From Pseudomonadota bacterium (GTDB lineage: Bacteria > Pseudomonadota > Gammaproteobacteria > Burkholderiales > Rhodocyclaceae): a stretch of 64,000 bases of DNA. Below the pieces are notes generated by a model. The model made no database searches. It saw nothing but the letters and a program-made list of their open reading frames with translations, and had not been told where the DNA came from. Positions 9,322-17,266 of the stretch are shown piece after piece. Position 1 is the stretch's first letter. Each line of letters begins with the position of its first letter. A program made the position numbers and the translations under genes. The DNA is taken from positions 1 through 64,000 of the forward strand of contig JAPLQT010000041.1 of NCBI GenBank assembly GCA_026399515.1. The letters run 5' to 3'.

Positions 9322-10134
9322 ATGGGGTTTCTAGCCGGCAAGCGCATTCTCATCACGGGCCTGGTTTCCCACCGTTCGATCGCCTATGGCATTGCCAAGG
9401 CGATGCACCGTGAGGGCGCCGAACTGGCATTCACTTACCAGAACGAACGTATCCTGGATCGCGTCACCAAGTTGACGGCGGAGTTCGGCTCCCCGCCGAT
9501 TTACGTCTGCGATGTCGCCAATGATGCCCAGATCGACGCGCTGTTCGCCGATATCGGCAAACTATGGGGCGGTCTCGACGGCCTGGTGCATGCCATCGCC
9601 TACGCCCCCAACGAGGCGCTCGAGGGCGACTTCCTCAGCGGCCTGACGCGCGAGGCGTTCCGCATCGCCCATGAAGTGTCGGCCTACAGTTTTCCGGCGC
9701 TGGCCAAGGGCGCGAGGCCGTTGATGCAGGGGCGCAACGGCTCGCTGCTGACCTTGACCTATCTGGGCGCGATGCGCACTGTCCCTTATTACAACGTGAT
9801 GGGCCCGGCCAAAGCCAGCCTGGAAGCGTCGGTGCGTTACCTCGCCGCCTGCCTCGGCCCGGAAGGCACTCGGGTGAACGGCATCTCAGCCGGACCGATC
9901 AAGACCCTGGCGGCGGCCGGCATCGCCAACTTCGGCAAGCTGCTGTCCATCAATTCGATGAACGCGCCGCTGCGCCGAAATGTCACCATCGAGGAAGTCG
10001 GCAATGCCGCCGCCTTCCTCTGCTCCGACCTGGCCAGCGGCATGACCGGCGAGATCATGTATGTCGACGCCGGCTTCAACACCACCACGATAGCCCACGC
10101 CCCCAACGGCAACGGAGCGGATCCCGGCAAGTAA
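9322..10134 (+). CDS. fabI: Enoyl-[acyl-carrier-protein] reductase (NADH), FabI
   Basis: A 270-residue short-chain dehydrogenase that completes each fatty-acid elongation cycle by reducing trans-2-enoyl-ACP. The nucleotide site [13 protein letters not shown] is at 13-25, and the atypical FabI catalytic set is present: Tyr147 in TYLGA, and Tyr157 with Lys164 in YYNVMGPAK (Tyr-six residues-Lys). Length and motifs match E. coli FabI almost residue for residue. The position equivalent to E. coli Gly93 is alanine, as in several other proteobacterial FabI proteins. It is monocistronic, with its own RBS, a TATAAT upstream and a terminator hairpin directly after the stop. Confidence 0.96.
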   Translation: MGFLAGKRILITGLVSHRSIAYGIAKAMHREGAELAFTYQNERILDRVTKLTAEFGSPPIYVCDVANDAQIDALFADIGKLWGGLDGLVHAIAYAPNEALEGDFLSGLTREAFRIAHEVSAYSFPALAKGARPLMQGRNGSLLTLTYLGAMRTVPYYNVMGPAKASLEASVRYLAACLGPEGTRVNGISAGPIKTLAAAGIANFGKLLSINSMNAPLRRNVTIEEVGNAAAFLCSDLASGMTGEIMYVDAGFNTTTIAHAPNGNGADPGK

Positions 10135-10137
10135 AAA

Positions 10138-10164
10138 ACCCAGCCGCTGGTGCAATGGCTGGGT
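10138..10164. terminator. Bidirectional intrinsic terminator between fabI and ppiD
   Basis: Arms ACCCAGCC (10138-10145) and GGCTGGGT (10157-10164) form an eight-pair stem with an 11-base loop. The rightward strand continues TCTCTTT; the leftward strand continues into six T residues. It therefore ends both converging genes and is stronger for ppiD. Confidence 0.8.
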
Positions 10165-10186
10165 CTCTTTGGCGGTCGGCGGTACT

Positions 10187-12109
10187 CTACTGCACGCGTT
10201 CCTTGCTTTCCAGGATAGTCTTGTTGATCTCGACGGGATAACGCAGGCGCAAGGCCGCCAGCCAGGCCGAAAAATCCTCGTCGGCCAGGATGTTGGCATA
10301 TTGCTCGCGCAGGCTCTTGGTCTGCGCATTGTCCTCGGCGCCGGCCACGAAAGGCTTGACTTGGGCGATGCGGTACAGGACATAGCCGCCCGCCGCTGAG
10401 GCCACGCCGGCGTAGGCCGGCAGTTTTGCGACGGAAGCGGCGAAGACCGCGCGTACCGCGGGTGCTGCTAGGCCAGGGGCACTCACCCTCGAAATTCCGC
10501 GCGGTGCACCCCAGGCAAGATTGACCGGTTCGCCCTTGAGCAGCTTGGCGAGAGCGGCCTCGCCCTCCTTCTGAGCAAGCTTCAGCGCTTCCTCGCGCAC
10601 CAGGCGCTTCTCGATATCCGCCTTGACGGCTTCCAGCGGCTGTAGCGCCGCGGCCTTGTATTCCAGCACACGCGCGGCAACCAAAGTCTTGGGCGCGACC
10701 TCGACGGCATCGGTATTGCGCTTGTTCTTGACGGCATCGTCGGAAAACAGGGCGGCGTTGAGTTTCTGGTTGCCGAACGGACTCGGCGCGGGGCTGGCCA
10801 CACTCGCTCCCTTGGCGAACCAGGGACTTTGTTGCAGAGGCAACTTGAATTTGTCGGCTGCCGGCTTGAGGCTGTCGGCCTGCTCATAAACAGTGTTGCC
10901 GAAAGCCTCGGCAAGCTCGGCGTATTTCTTCGCCGCGCCTTGACGTTTCAGTTCGTCGGCGATTTCCGCGCGCACTTCCTGCAGCGGTTTGGCCCGCTCC
11001 GCCTTGATGCCGGTAAGTTTGATGATGTGAAAGCCGAAATCGGAGCGGACCACGCCGCTGAGTTCATTTTCCTTGAGCGAGAAAACCGCTTCCTCGAAAG
11101 GTTTGACCATCATGCCACGCGCGAACCAGTTGAGATCGCCGCCTTTTTCCGCCGAACCCGGGTCCTGAGAATATTGCTTGGCCAGCTTGGCGAAATCGGT
11201 CGGCGCTTTTTTCAGTTGCTGAAGAATATCCTCCGCCTTGGCTTGCGCCGCCTTGACATCGGCGGCCGAGGCATCCTTGCCCGCGAGCAGCAGGATATGG
11301 CTGGCACGGCGTTCCTCGCCCTGTTTGTAACGATCGATCTGGCCCTGATACCAGTTGTTGATTTCCTGGTCGCCGACGGTGATCTGAGCTGCCAGCAAGT
11401 CCTGGCTCAGCGTCAGATACTCGGCCCGCACTTGTTCGGGTGTTTCGAATGCCTTCCGGTTGGCTTCGTAATATGCCTTCAGCGCCTCCGCGGAAGGCTT
11501 CACCTGAGCCGCGAATTGTTCGGGCTTGAAGGCGAACTCGCTCACGTCGCGATCTTCCTGCAGCGCGGCGATCCAGCGGTTGCTCCCTTCACGCGCGGCG
11601 ACCCTGCCTTCGCGCACCGCGGACAAAGTCTGCCGCAACGAGAGATCCTGGCGCAGGCGCTGCTCGAACTGCGCCTGGCTCATGTTCAGCGAGCCAACGT
11701 AAGCATCGTAAAGCTGCCGCGAGAACTTGCCGCCTTCCTGAAAGTCGGGAGCCGACTGGATGGTCGCGCCGAGCTGCGCGTCGCCGACCATTACGCCTGA
11801 TTTTGCCGCATGCAGCGCCAGGATGCGCTGGTTGACCAGCGAATCCAGCACGGCGCGGCGAATTTCCGGGCTGTCGAGCATTTCCGCGGGAATTTCCCGG
11901 CCCAGTTGCTGGCGCATCCGCCCCTGCTGGTCGCGCAGCGCCTGTAGCAATTCCTGCTGGGAAATCTTGCTGCCGCCGACACTGGCCACATCGTTCCCGC
12001 CGCCCGCATTGCGAACATAGGACTCGACGCCCCAGAATGCGAATGGCAGGGTGATCAGGGCCAGAAATACTTGAACAATTCTCTTATTGTTGCGGATGTA
12101 ATCGAACAT
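10187..12109 (-). CDS. ppiD: Periplasmic folding chaperone / peptidyl-prolyl isomerase PpiD
   Basis: A 640-residue membrane-anchored periplasmic chaperone that helps newly exported proteins fold near the Sec translocon. A single N-terminal membrane anchor (VQVFLALITLPFAFWGV, about 12-29) follows a short cytoplasmic head. Next come a SurA-type N-domain rich in helices, a parvulin PPIase domain at about 265-365 (RRASHILLL through SDFGFHIIKLTG), and a long C-terminal SurA-like region. Organisation and length are typical of PpiD. It lies downstream of tRNA-Asp, whose terminator separates the two units. No hupB gene precedes it here, unlike in enterobacteria. Confidence 0.92.
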   Translation of the reverse strand: MFDYIRNNKRIVQVFLALITLPFAFWGVESYVRNAGGGNDVASVGGSKISQQELLQALRDQQGRMRQQLGREIPAEMLDSPEIRRAVLDSLVNQRILALHAAKSGVMVGDAQLGATIQSAPDFQEGGKFSRQLYDAYVGSLNMSQAQFEQRLRQDLSLRQTLSAVREGRVAAREGSNRWIAALQEDRDVSEFAFKPEQFAAQVKPSAEALKAYYEANRKAFETPEQVRAEYLTLSQDLLAAQITVGDQEINNWYQGQIDRYKQGEERRASHILLLAGKDASAADVKAAQAKAEDILQQLKKAPTDFAKLAKQYSQDPGSAEKGGDLNWFARGMMVKPFEEAVFSLKENELSGVVRSDFGFHIIKLTGIKAERAKPLQEVRAEIADELKRQGAAKKYAELAEAFGNTVYEQADSLKPAADKFKLPLQQSPWFAKGASVASPAPSPFGNQKLNAALFSDDAVKNKRNTDAVEVAPKTLVAARVLEYKAAALQPLEAVKADIEKRLVREEALKLAQKEGEAALAKLLKGEPVNLAWGAPRGISRVSAPGLAAPAVRAVFAASVAKLPAYAGVASAAGGYVLYRIAQVKPFVAGAEDNAQTKSLREQYANILADEDFSAWLAALRLRYPVEINKTILESKERVQ

Positions 12110-12188
12110 GCTGATCTACCGGGAACGGACGACGATGTAAGCGAAAACGCGTGCTGCAAACGCGAGGCATACTTTCTAATGCAAAAAA

Positions 12189-12213
12189 GGCGAACCTGTG
12201 TCAACGGTTCGCC
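12189..12213 (-). terminator. Intrinsic terminator of the tRNA-Asp transcript
   Basis: Arms GGCGAACC (12189-12196) and GGTTCGCC (12206-12213) enclose a nine-base loop. Read leftward, the stem is followed by six T residues. It sits 24 bases past the tRNA 3' end and before ppiD. Confidence 0.8.
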
Positions 12214-12236
12214 TTTGCCGCCTTTACCTTAAGGTC

Positions 12237-12313
12237 TGGCGGAGTGGACGGGACTCGAACCCGCGACCCCCGGCGTGACAGGCCGGTATTCTAACCAACT
12301 GAACTACCACTCC
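12237..12313 (-). tRNA. tRNA-Asp (anticodon GTC)
   Basis: The leftward strand folds into a canonical 77-base tRNA. The acceptor stem is GGAGTGG pairing with CCACTCC, the D-arm contains AGTTGGTTAGA, the anticodon loop is CCTGTCACG with GTC, and the T-arm is CGGGTTCGAGTCCCG. The discriminator G is followed by an encoded CCA (12237-12239 on the complementary strand). It closely resembles E. coli tRNA-Asp. Confidence 0.97.
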
Positions 12314-12369
12314 CGATTCCTGCACTGATTATCTATACCTTCAATAAATATCCGCCAGAAAGCACGCGC

Positions 12370-12375
12370 ATTATA
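12370..12375 (-). promoter_or_regulatory. Probable -10 element of the tRNA-Asp promoter
   Basis: A leftward TATAAT (in CGTATAATGCGC) lies about 57 bases before the mature tRNA 5' end. Seventeen bases upstream is TTCCAT, a weak -35 match. The trailing GCGC resembles the GC-rich discriminator of stable-RNA promoters. Confidence 0.5.
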
Positions 12376-12428
12376 CGAGAAGACGACCCCTCATGGAAGA
12401 GATGTCGGCGGAACCTGCCACGGACCGC

Positions 12429-14240
12429 TTACTGCGCTTGCGCCGGCGGTGCGACCTTAAGCACTTCTTCGATGGTCGTCAGCCCGGCGGCGATTTTCAT
12501 CGCTCCCGAAATGCGCAGCGGCTTCATGCCTTCGCGCGCCGCCTGGTCGCGAAGTTTCGCCAAGTCGGCGTTGGCGACAATGAGTTGTTTGAGTTCCGGC
12601 GACAGCAACAATATCTCGTAGATGCCGATACGCCCCAGGTAGCCGGTCATGCGGCATTCGAGGCAGCCGACCGGGTGGTAAAGCTGCGTCGGCTTGGCGG
12701 ATTTCCACGGCGCCACCAACTCGTTCCAGAGCGCTTCGTCCTCGGCGGAGAGGCTCGTGGCTTTCTTGCAATGCGGGCAGAGGGTGCGCACCAGGCGCTG
12801 TCCCATGACACCGAGGATGGTGGCGTTCAGCAAGTAAGCCGGCACGCCGAGATCGAGCAGGCGCGCGATGGCCGCCGGCGCGTCGTTGGTGTGCAGCGAC
12901 GACAGCACCAGGTGGCCGGTCAACGCAGCCTGGATGGTCATCTCGGCGGTCTCGATGTCGCGGATTTCGCCGACCATAATGATGTCCGGATCCTGCCGCA
13001 TCAGCGCCCGAATGCCTTCCGCGAAACCCATGTCGATGGCATGCTGGACCTGCACCTGGTTGAAGGCGGGTTCCACCATCTCGATCGGGTCCTCGATGGT
13101 GCACACATTGACTTCCGGTTTCGCCAGCGTCTTCAGCGTGGTGTACAGGGTCGTCGTCTTGCCGGACCCGGTCGGCCCGGTCACCAGGATGATGCCGTTG
13201 GGCTGAGCCGTCATCTGCTTCCAGCGCGCGTTGTCCTCTTCCGAAAAACCCAGGTCGCGGGTATCCCGGACCAGCACCTCGGGGTCAAAAATGCGCATCA
13301 CCAGTTTCTCGCCGAAGGCGGTCGGCAGCGTAGACAGGCGCAACTCGACTTCCTCGCCGGCCGGTGTGCGGGTCTTGATGCGGCCGTCCTGTGGACGCCG
13401 TTTCTCAACCACGTCCATGCGGCCGAGGATCTTGATCCGGCTGGTCATGGCATTCAATACCTGCATTGGGATCTGGTAGACCTGGTGCAGGACGCCGTCG
13501 ATACGGAAACGCACGATGCCCAGGTCCCGCCGCGGTTCGATGTGGATGTCGCTGGCGCGTTGCTCGAAGGCATACTGCCAGAGCCAGTCGACGATGTGCA
13601 CGATGTGCTGGTCGTTGGCGTCGAGGGCACGATTGCCCTTGCCCAACTCGACCAGTTGCTCGAAGTTGGTGATGCCGCTGGCGCCGCTGACATCGCCTGC
13701 CTGTAACGCTTTCTTCACCGATTTTGCCAGGTTGTAGAACTCCACCTGGTAGCGGGCGATATCGCCGGGATTGGCTACGACGCGGCTGATTTTTTTGCGC
13801 AGGATGGGCGCCAGCTCTTCCTCCCAGGCACGCTCGAAAGGCTCGGCGGTCGCGATCACCACTTCGAGGGGTTTCACTTCGACCGGCAACACCCGGTAAC
13901 GCGTGGCATAGGCGCTGGACATCACTTCGGTGACGGCGGAGAAGTTGATCTTCAACGGATCGATGTGGAAATAATCCAGCCCCGCCCAGCCGGCCAGCCA
14001 TTGCGTCAGCGAATCGAGATCGAGAAGACGCGAGGGCCGGCCCGGCGCCGCGATGGATTTCCACTTCTGCTCGGCGATGGCGATCAGCGGGTGGACGGCG
14101 CCACGAAAATAGCGCCGTTCCTGCTTGAATTGTTCGGCCGCCGCGACCGGCACCCAGCCGTCGGCAACCAGGGCGTCGATGGTTTCGACGAGGGTCAGGC
14201 GATGTTCTTTGTGCTGCGGCGCTGGCGCGGCGGTCTTCAT
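12429..14240 (-). CDS. GspE/PulE/PilB-family secretion or pilus assembly ATPase
   Basis: A 603-residue cytoplasmic hexameric ATPase that powers type II secretion or type IV pilus assembly. It has an N-terminal GspE_N-like domain, then the ATPase core with Walker A GPTGSGKTTTLYT, the Asp box (TIEDPIEMVEP), Walker B IIMVGEIRD and the His box (SSLHTNDAP). The zinc-binding four-cysteine region follows: CPHCKK and, about 45 residues later, CLECR. The C-terminal helix IGIYEILLLSP completes the family pattern. No other secretion or pilus genes lie beside it, so it is an orphan whose machinery must be encoded elsewhere. Motifs alone do not separate GspE from PilB or MshE-type proteins. Confidence 0.9.
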   Translation of the reverse strand: MKTAAPAPQHKEHRLTLVETIDALVADGWVPVAAAEQFKQERRYFRGAVHPLIAIAEQKWKSIAAPGRPSRLLDLDSLTQWLAGWAGLDYFHIDPLKINFSAVTEVMSSAYATRYRVLPVEVKPLEVVIATAEPFERAWEEELAPILRKKISRVVANPGDIARYQVEFYNLAKSVKKALQAGDVSGASGITNFEQLVELGKGNRALDANDQHIVHIVDWLWQYAFEQRASDIHIEPRRDLGIVRFRIDGVLHQVYQIPMQVLNAMTSRIKILGRMDVVEKRRPQDGRIKTRTPAGEEVELRLSTLPTAFGEKLVMRIFDPEVLVRDTRDLGFSEEDNARWKQMTAQPNGIILVTGPTGSGKTTTLYTTLKTLAKPEVNVCTIEDPIEMVEPAFNQVQVQHAIDMGFAEGIRALMRQDPDIIMVGEIRDIETAEMTIQAALTGHLVLSSLHTNDAPAAIARLLDLGVPAYLLNATILGVMGQRLVRTLCPHCKKATSLSAEDEALWNELVAPWKSAKPTQLYHPVGCLECRMTGYLGRIGIYEILLLSPELKQLIVANADLAKLRDQAAREGMKPLRISGAMKIAAGLTTIEEVLKVAPPAQAQ

Positions 14241-14377
14241 GGGATATCCTGAACTTCCAACCGGAGGAACTATAGTCGACTACCGCGATCGGCTCAATCG
14301 GGATGGCTGTCCTGGTCAACCGGCATGTCGCTCCATCGTTATTTCACCTGCATGCCATTCATGACTGGGCTAAATCA

Positions 14378-14731
14378 ATGAACCGATCCCTGATTGCAGC
14401 AGGACTCATGACGATGATGTTCTCCCTGCCCGGCATCGCCGAGATCGGATCGGGACCCAAAGGCGAATGCGACTCGGCCCGCGACCCGCTGCGTTGCATG
14501 GCGCTACAGAAGGCGCGCAGCGCGTGCAAAGAGAAACGCGGCATCGGCAAGCAGAAGTGCATCCAGGAAAAGCTGCCCGCGCCGGATTGCACTCGTGACA
14601 AGGATCAAAGCCGCTGCGAAGCGCGCCAAGTCGCGCGGGAAGCCTGTAGAGGCAAGACCGGCAAGGCAAAGCAGTCGTGCCTGCGAGACATGAGCTTGGC
14701 TACGGACGGCCGGGTGCAAATAAGAAAATAG
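14378..14731 (+). CDS. Small exported protein with a duplicated four-cysteine motif
   Basis: I do not recognise the family. The 117-residue product starts with a signal peptide (about residues 1-21, MNRSLIAAGLMTMMFSLPGI). The mature part holds eight cysteines at 31, 40, 50, 61 and 71, 80, 90, 101. The two halves are an exact 40-residue duplication in spacing: Cys-8-Cys-9-Cys-10-Cys repeated, with shared residues such as CDSARD/CTRDKD and ARSAC/AREAC. The mature protein is strongly basic. Disulfide-stabilised helical hairpins in the periplasm are a reasonable inference. The frame is open upstream to 14303, but ATG 14378 is chosen because it begins the signal peptide. It stands alone between gspE and the glycosylase gene. 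Confidence 0.72.
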   Translation: MNRSLIAAGLMTMMFSLPGIAEIGSGPKGECDSARDPLRCMALQKARSACKEKRGIGKQKCIQEKLPAPDCTRDKDQSRCEARQVAREACRGKTGKAKQSCLRDMSLATDGRVQIRK

Positions 14732-14752
14732 CCGGGACGTACCGCTGCTGCG

Positions 14753-15235
14753 CTAACTTCCCAGCACCGCCCGCCACGCCGCGAGCTTCTTCTCTACAAC
14801 CAGCGTATGAAGGGGACTGGAGGAAGGCAGCACGTGCGTTGCGTAGCCGAGTTCCTCGAATTGCCGCGCGAAGCGGGCGGCCTTCTGGCCGTTGAAGCAG
14901 ACTCGCCGCAGCCTCGGCGCGAGCTTCTTCAACTTCTCAAAGTCGTTGGCCTGCGCGTTGCGGATGGCGCTATCCAGGCTGCCGGCGCGCTCGCAACTGG
15001 CATACACATCCCACACCGCAATGCCGGCGCGATGCAGCGCGGCCTTCCGGTCTGAATAGTCCATCACCGACAGCGGCACGCCCAGCACCGCTGCGAGCAG
15101 CGGCCAGAACTGATTCCGCGAGAAAGCATAATATTGTCGGGCTCTCAGGGACTCTTCGGAAGGGAAACTCCCGAGAATCAAGGTGCCGGCAGCCTTATCA
15201 ATAATCGGCGGAAAACCACGCAGCACCTTGGTCAT
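14753..15235 (-). CDS. DNA-deoxyinosine (hypoxanthine) glycosylase, uracil-DNA glycosylase superfamily
   Basis: About 160 residues with the fold signature of the UDG superfamily family-6 enzymes, which remove deaminated adenine (hypoxanthine) from DNA. Motif 1 is LILGSFPSEESLRARQYYAF followed by SRNQFWPLLA. The middle motif RVCFNGQKAARFA and the C-terminal loop LPSSSPLHT match the substrate-binding loops. The frame extends to 15271, overlapping the htpG stop; ATG 15235, giving MTKVLRGFPPI, fits family N-termini better. It follows htpG directly and may be transcribed with it, which would make a base-repair enzyme part of a heat-shock transcript. Confidence 0.8.
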   Translation of the reverse strand: MTKVLRGFPPIIDKAAGTLILGSFPSEESLRARQYYAFSRNQFWPLLAAVLGVPLSVMDYSDRKAALHRAGIAVWDVYASCERAGSLDSAIRNAQANDFEKLKKLAPRLRRVCFNGQKAARFARQFEELGYATHVLPSSSPLHTLVVEKKLAAWRAVLGS

Positions 15236-15251
15236 GACATCACGGAGCAGA

Positions 15252-17201
15252 TCAAGCCTTTGCCGCGCCACCCATCTCCAGCATCAGGTGGTTGATGCGT
15301 CGTACGAAGCCGGCCGGGTCGTCGAGCTGGCCGCCTTCGGCCAGCATGGCCTGGTCGAACAACACCGCCGCCCAGTCGTCGAAATGCTGCTCCTCGTGGC
15401 GGATGCGCAGCACTACCGGATGCTTGGGGTTGATTTCGAGGATGGGCTTGGAATCCGGCGTCTTCTGGCCCGCCGCCTTGAGCATCCGCGCCAGGTTGCC
15501 GCCGATGTCGTGTTCGTCGGCAACCAGGCAGGCCGGGCTGTCGGTGAGGCGGTGAGTGACACGGACTTCCTTGACGCGCTCGCCGAGCGACTTGGCGATT
15601 TTCTCGATGAGGTCCTTGAACTCACCGGCTTCCTTTTCCTGCTCCTGCTTCTCGGCCGCATCCTCAAGAGTGCCGAGATCGAGGCCGCCCTTGGCCACCG
15701 ACTGCATAGGCTTGCCGTCGAATTCCGTGAGGTTGCCCGTCACCCATTCGTCGACGCGATCGGACAGCAGCAGCACTTCGATGCCCTTCTTGCGGAAGAT
15801 TTCGAGATGCGGGCTGTTTTTCGCCGCATTGAAACTGTCGGCCGTGACAAAATAAATCTTGCTCTGACCTTCCTTCATGCGAGCCACATAGTCGGCGAGC
15901 GACACGCTTTCCTCCGTCGTGTCGGCATGGGTCGAGGCAAAACGCAGCAGAGCGGCGATCTTGGCCTTGTTGGAGAAATCCTCGCCGACGCCTTCCTTGA
16001 GGGCGCGGCCGAACTCTGACCAGAACTTGGTGTACTGATCCTTCTGGTTTTCTGCCAGGTCTTCCAGCAGGCCCAGCACCTTCTTGGTACAACCGGCGCG
16101 GATCGCCTCGATGTCCTTGCTCTCCTGCAATATCTCGCGCGAGACATTCAGCGGCAGATCGTTGCTGTCGACCACACCGCGGACGAAGCGCAGGTAATGC
16201 GGCATCAATTGCTCGGCGTCGTCCATGATGAAGACGCGCCGCACATACAGCTTGATGCCGTGGCGAACATTGCGGTCCCACAGGTCGAAGGGCGCATGCG
16301 CCGGCAGATAGAGCAACTGGGTGTATTCCTGGCGGCCTTCGACGCGGGCATGGGTCCAGGCGAGCGGATCCTCGTAGTCGTGGCCGACGTGCTTGTAGAA
16401 CTCGCGGTATTCTTCTTCGCTGATCTCGCTCTTGGCGCGCGCCCACAGCGCGCTGGCTTGGTTGATCGTCTCGTCCTCGGCGCTGATCTTCTGCGCCTTG
16501 GCCTCCTGGTCCCATTCTTCCTTCTTCATGACGATCGGCTGAAGGATATGGTCGGAATACTTGCGGATGATGCCGCGCAGCTTGAAGCCGGCCAGCAGGT
16601 CGTCCTGGCCTTCGCGCAGATGCAGGGTGATCTCGGTGCCGTGGGCGGCCTTGTCCACCATCTCGACGGAAAACATTCCGCCGCCCTCGTTGGCCATATC
16701 GCATTCCCAGCGCACGCCCTGGCCTGGCTGCTCGCCGGCGCGGCGCGTCACCACGGTGACTTTTTCGGCGACGATGAAGGCGGAATAGAAACCCACCCCG
16801 AACTGGCCGATCAGGTGCGCGTCCTTCTGCTGGTCGCCGGAAAGCCGCGAGAAGAATTCCCGGGTGCCGGACTTGGCGATGGTGCCGAGGTTCTGGATGA
16901 CCTCGTCGCGGCTCATGCCGACGCCGTTGTCGGCGATGCTGAGAGTGCGTGCCGCAGCATCGTAGCCGATGCGGATATTCAACTCTGAATCGCCTTCGTA
17001 CAGGGCCGGATTGTGCAGTGCCTCGAAGCGTAGCTTGTCGCAGGCATCCGAGGCGTTGGAAATCAGCTCGCGGAGGAAAATCTCGCGGTTGCTGTAAAGG
17101 GAATGGATCATCAGTTGCAGCAACTGTTTGACTTCGGCCTGGAAACCGAGAGTTTCGCGCGAGGTCGTGGAAGTTGGCGCTTCAGCGGTAGAGTTGGTCA
17201 T
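15252..17201 (-). CDS. htpG: Chaperone protein HtpG (bacterial Hsp90)
   Basis: A 649-residue ATP-dependent dimeric chaperone. The N-terminal GHKL ATPase domain shows [15 protein letters not shown], the DNGVGM box and [11 protein letters not shown]. The middle domain includes the catalytic-arginine region [11 protein letters not shown], and the C-terminal dimerisation domain ends in [11 protein letters not shown]-like sequence. Length is close to E. coli HtpG (624). An AGGAA ribosome site precedes the ATG at 17201. A sigma-32-like promoter lies just upstream at 17235-17260, so heat-shock control is expected. The deoxyinosine glycosylase follows closely on the same strand. Confidence 0.97.
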   Translation of the reverse strand: MTNSTAEAPTSTTSRETLGFQAEVKQLLQLMIHSLYSNREIFLRELISNASDACDKLRFEALHNPALYEGDSELNIRIGYDAAARTLSIADNGVGMSRDEVIQNLGTIAKSGTREFFSRLSGDQQKDAHLIGQFGVGFYSAFIVAEKVTVVTRRAGEQPGQGVRWECDMANEGGGMFSVEMVDKAAHGTEITLHLREGQDDLLAGFKLRGIIRKYSDHILQPIVMKKEEWDQEAKAQKISAEDETINQASALWARAKSEISEEEYREFYKHVGHDYEDPLAWTHARVEGRQEYTQLLYLPAHAPFDLWDRNVRHGIKLYVRRVFIMDDAEQLMPHYLRFVRGVVDSNDLPLNVSREILQESKDIEAIRAGCTKKVLGLLEDLAENQKDQYTKFWSEFGRALKEGVGEDFSNKAKIAALLRFASTHADTTEESVSLADYVARMKEGQSKIYFVTADSFNAAKNSPHLEIFRKKGIEVLLLSDRVDEWVTGNLTEFDGKPMQSVAKGGLDLGTLEDAAEKQEQEKEAGEFKDLIEKIAKSLGERVKEVRVTHRLTDSPACLVADEHDIGGNLARMLKAAGQKTPDSKPILEINPKHPVVLRIRHEEQHFDDWAAVLFDQAMLAEGGQLDDPAGFVRRINHLMLEMGGAAKA

Positions 17202-17234
17202 GTTAAGTTCCTGTCAGAAAACGTGATTTACAAA

Positions 17235-17260
17235 ATTGGGGCGGTCGCGAAAATTTCAAG
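17235..17260 (-). promoter_or_regulatory. Sigma-32 (RpoH) heat-shock promoter of htpG
   Basis: Read leftward there is CTTGAAA (17254-17260), then a 12-base spacer, then CCCCAAT (17235-17241), close to the heat-shock consensus CTTGAA-N13-CCCCAT. It lies 34-59 bases before the htpG ATG, and the -10 box falls just past the emrB stop. Confidence 0.75.
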
Positions 17261-17266
17261 CGGCGC

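Noticed and set aside
13405-14319. A 304-codon leftward frame overlapping the gspE-like gene
   Set aside because: It is a second frame of the same strand through a confidently identified ATPase and its translation is Arg/Ala/Gly-rich without domains.
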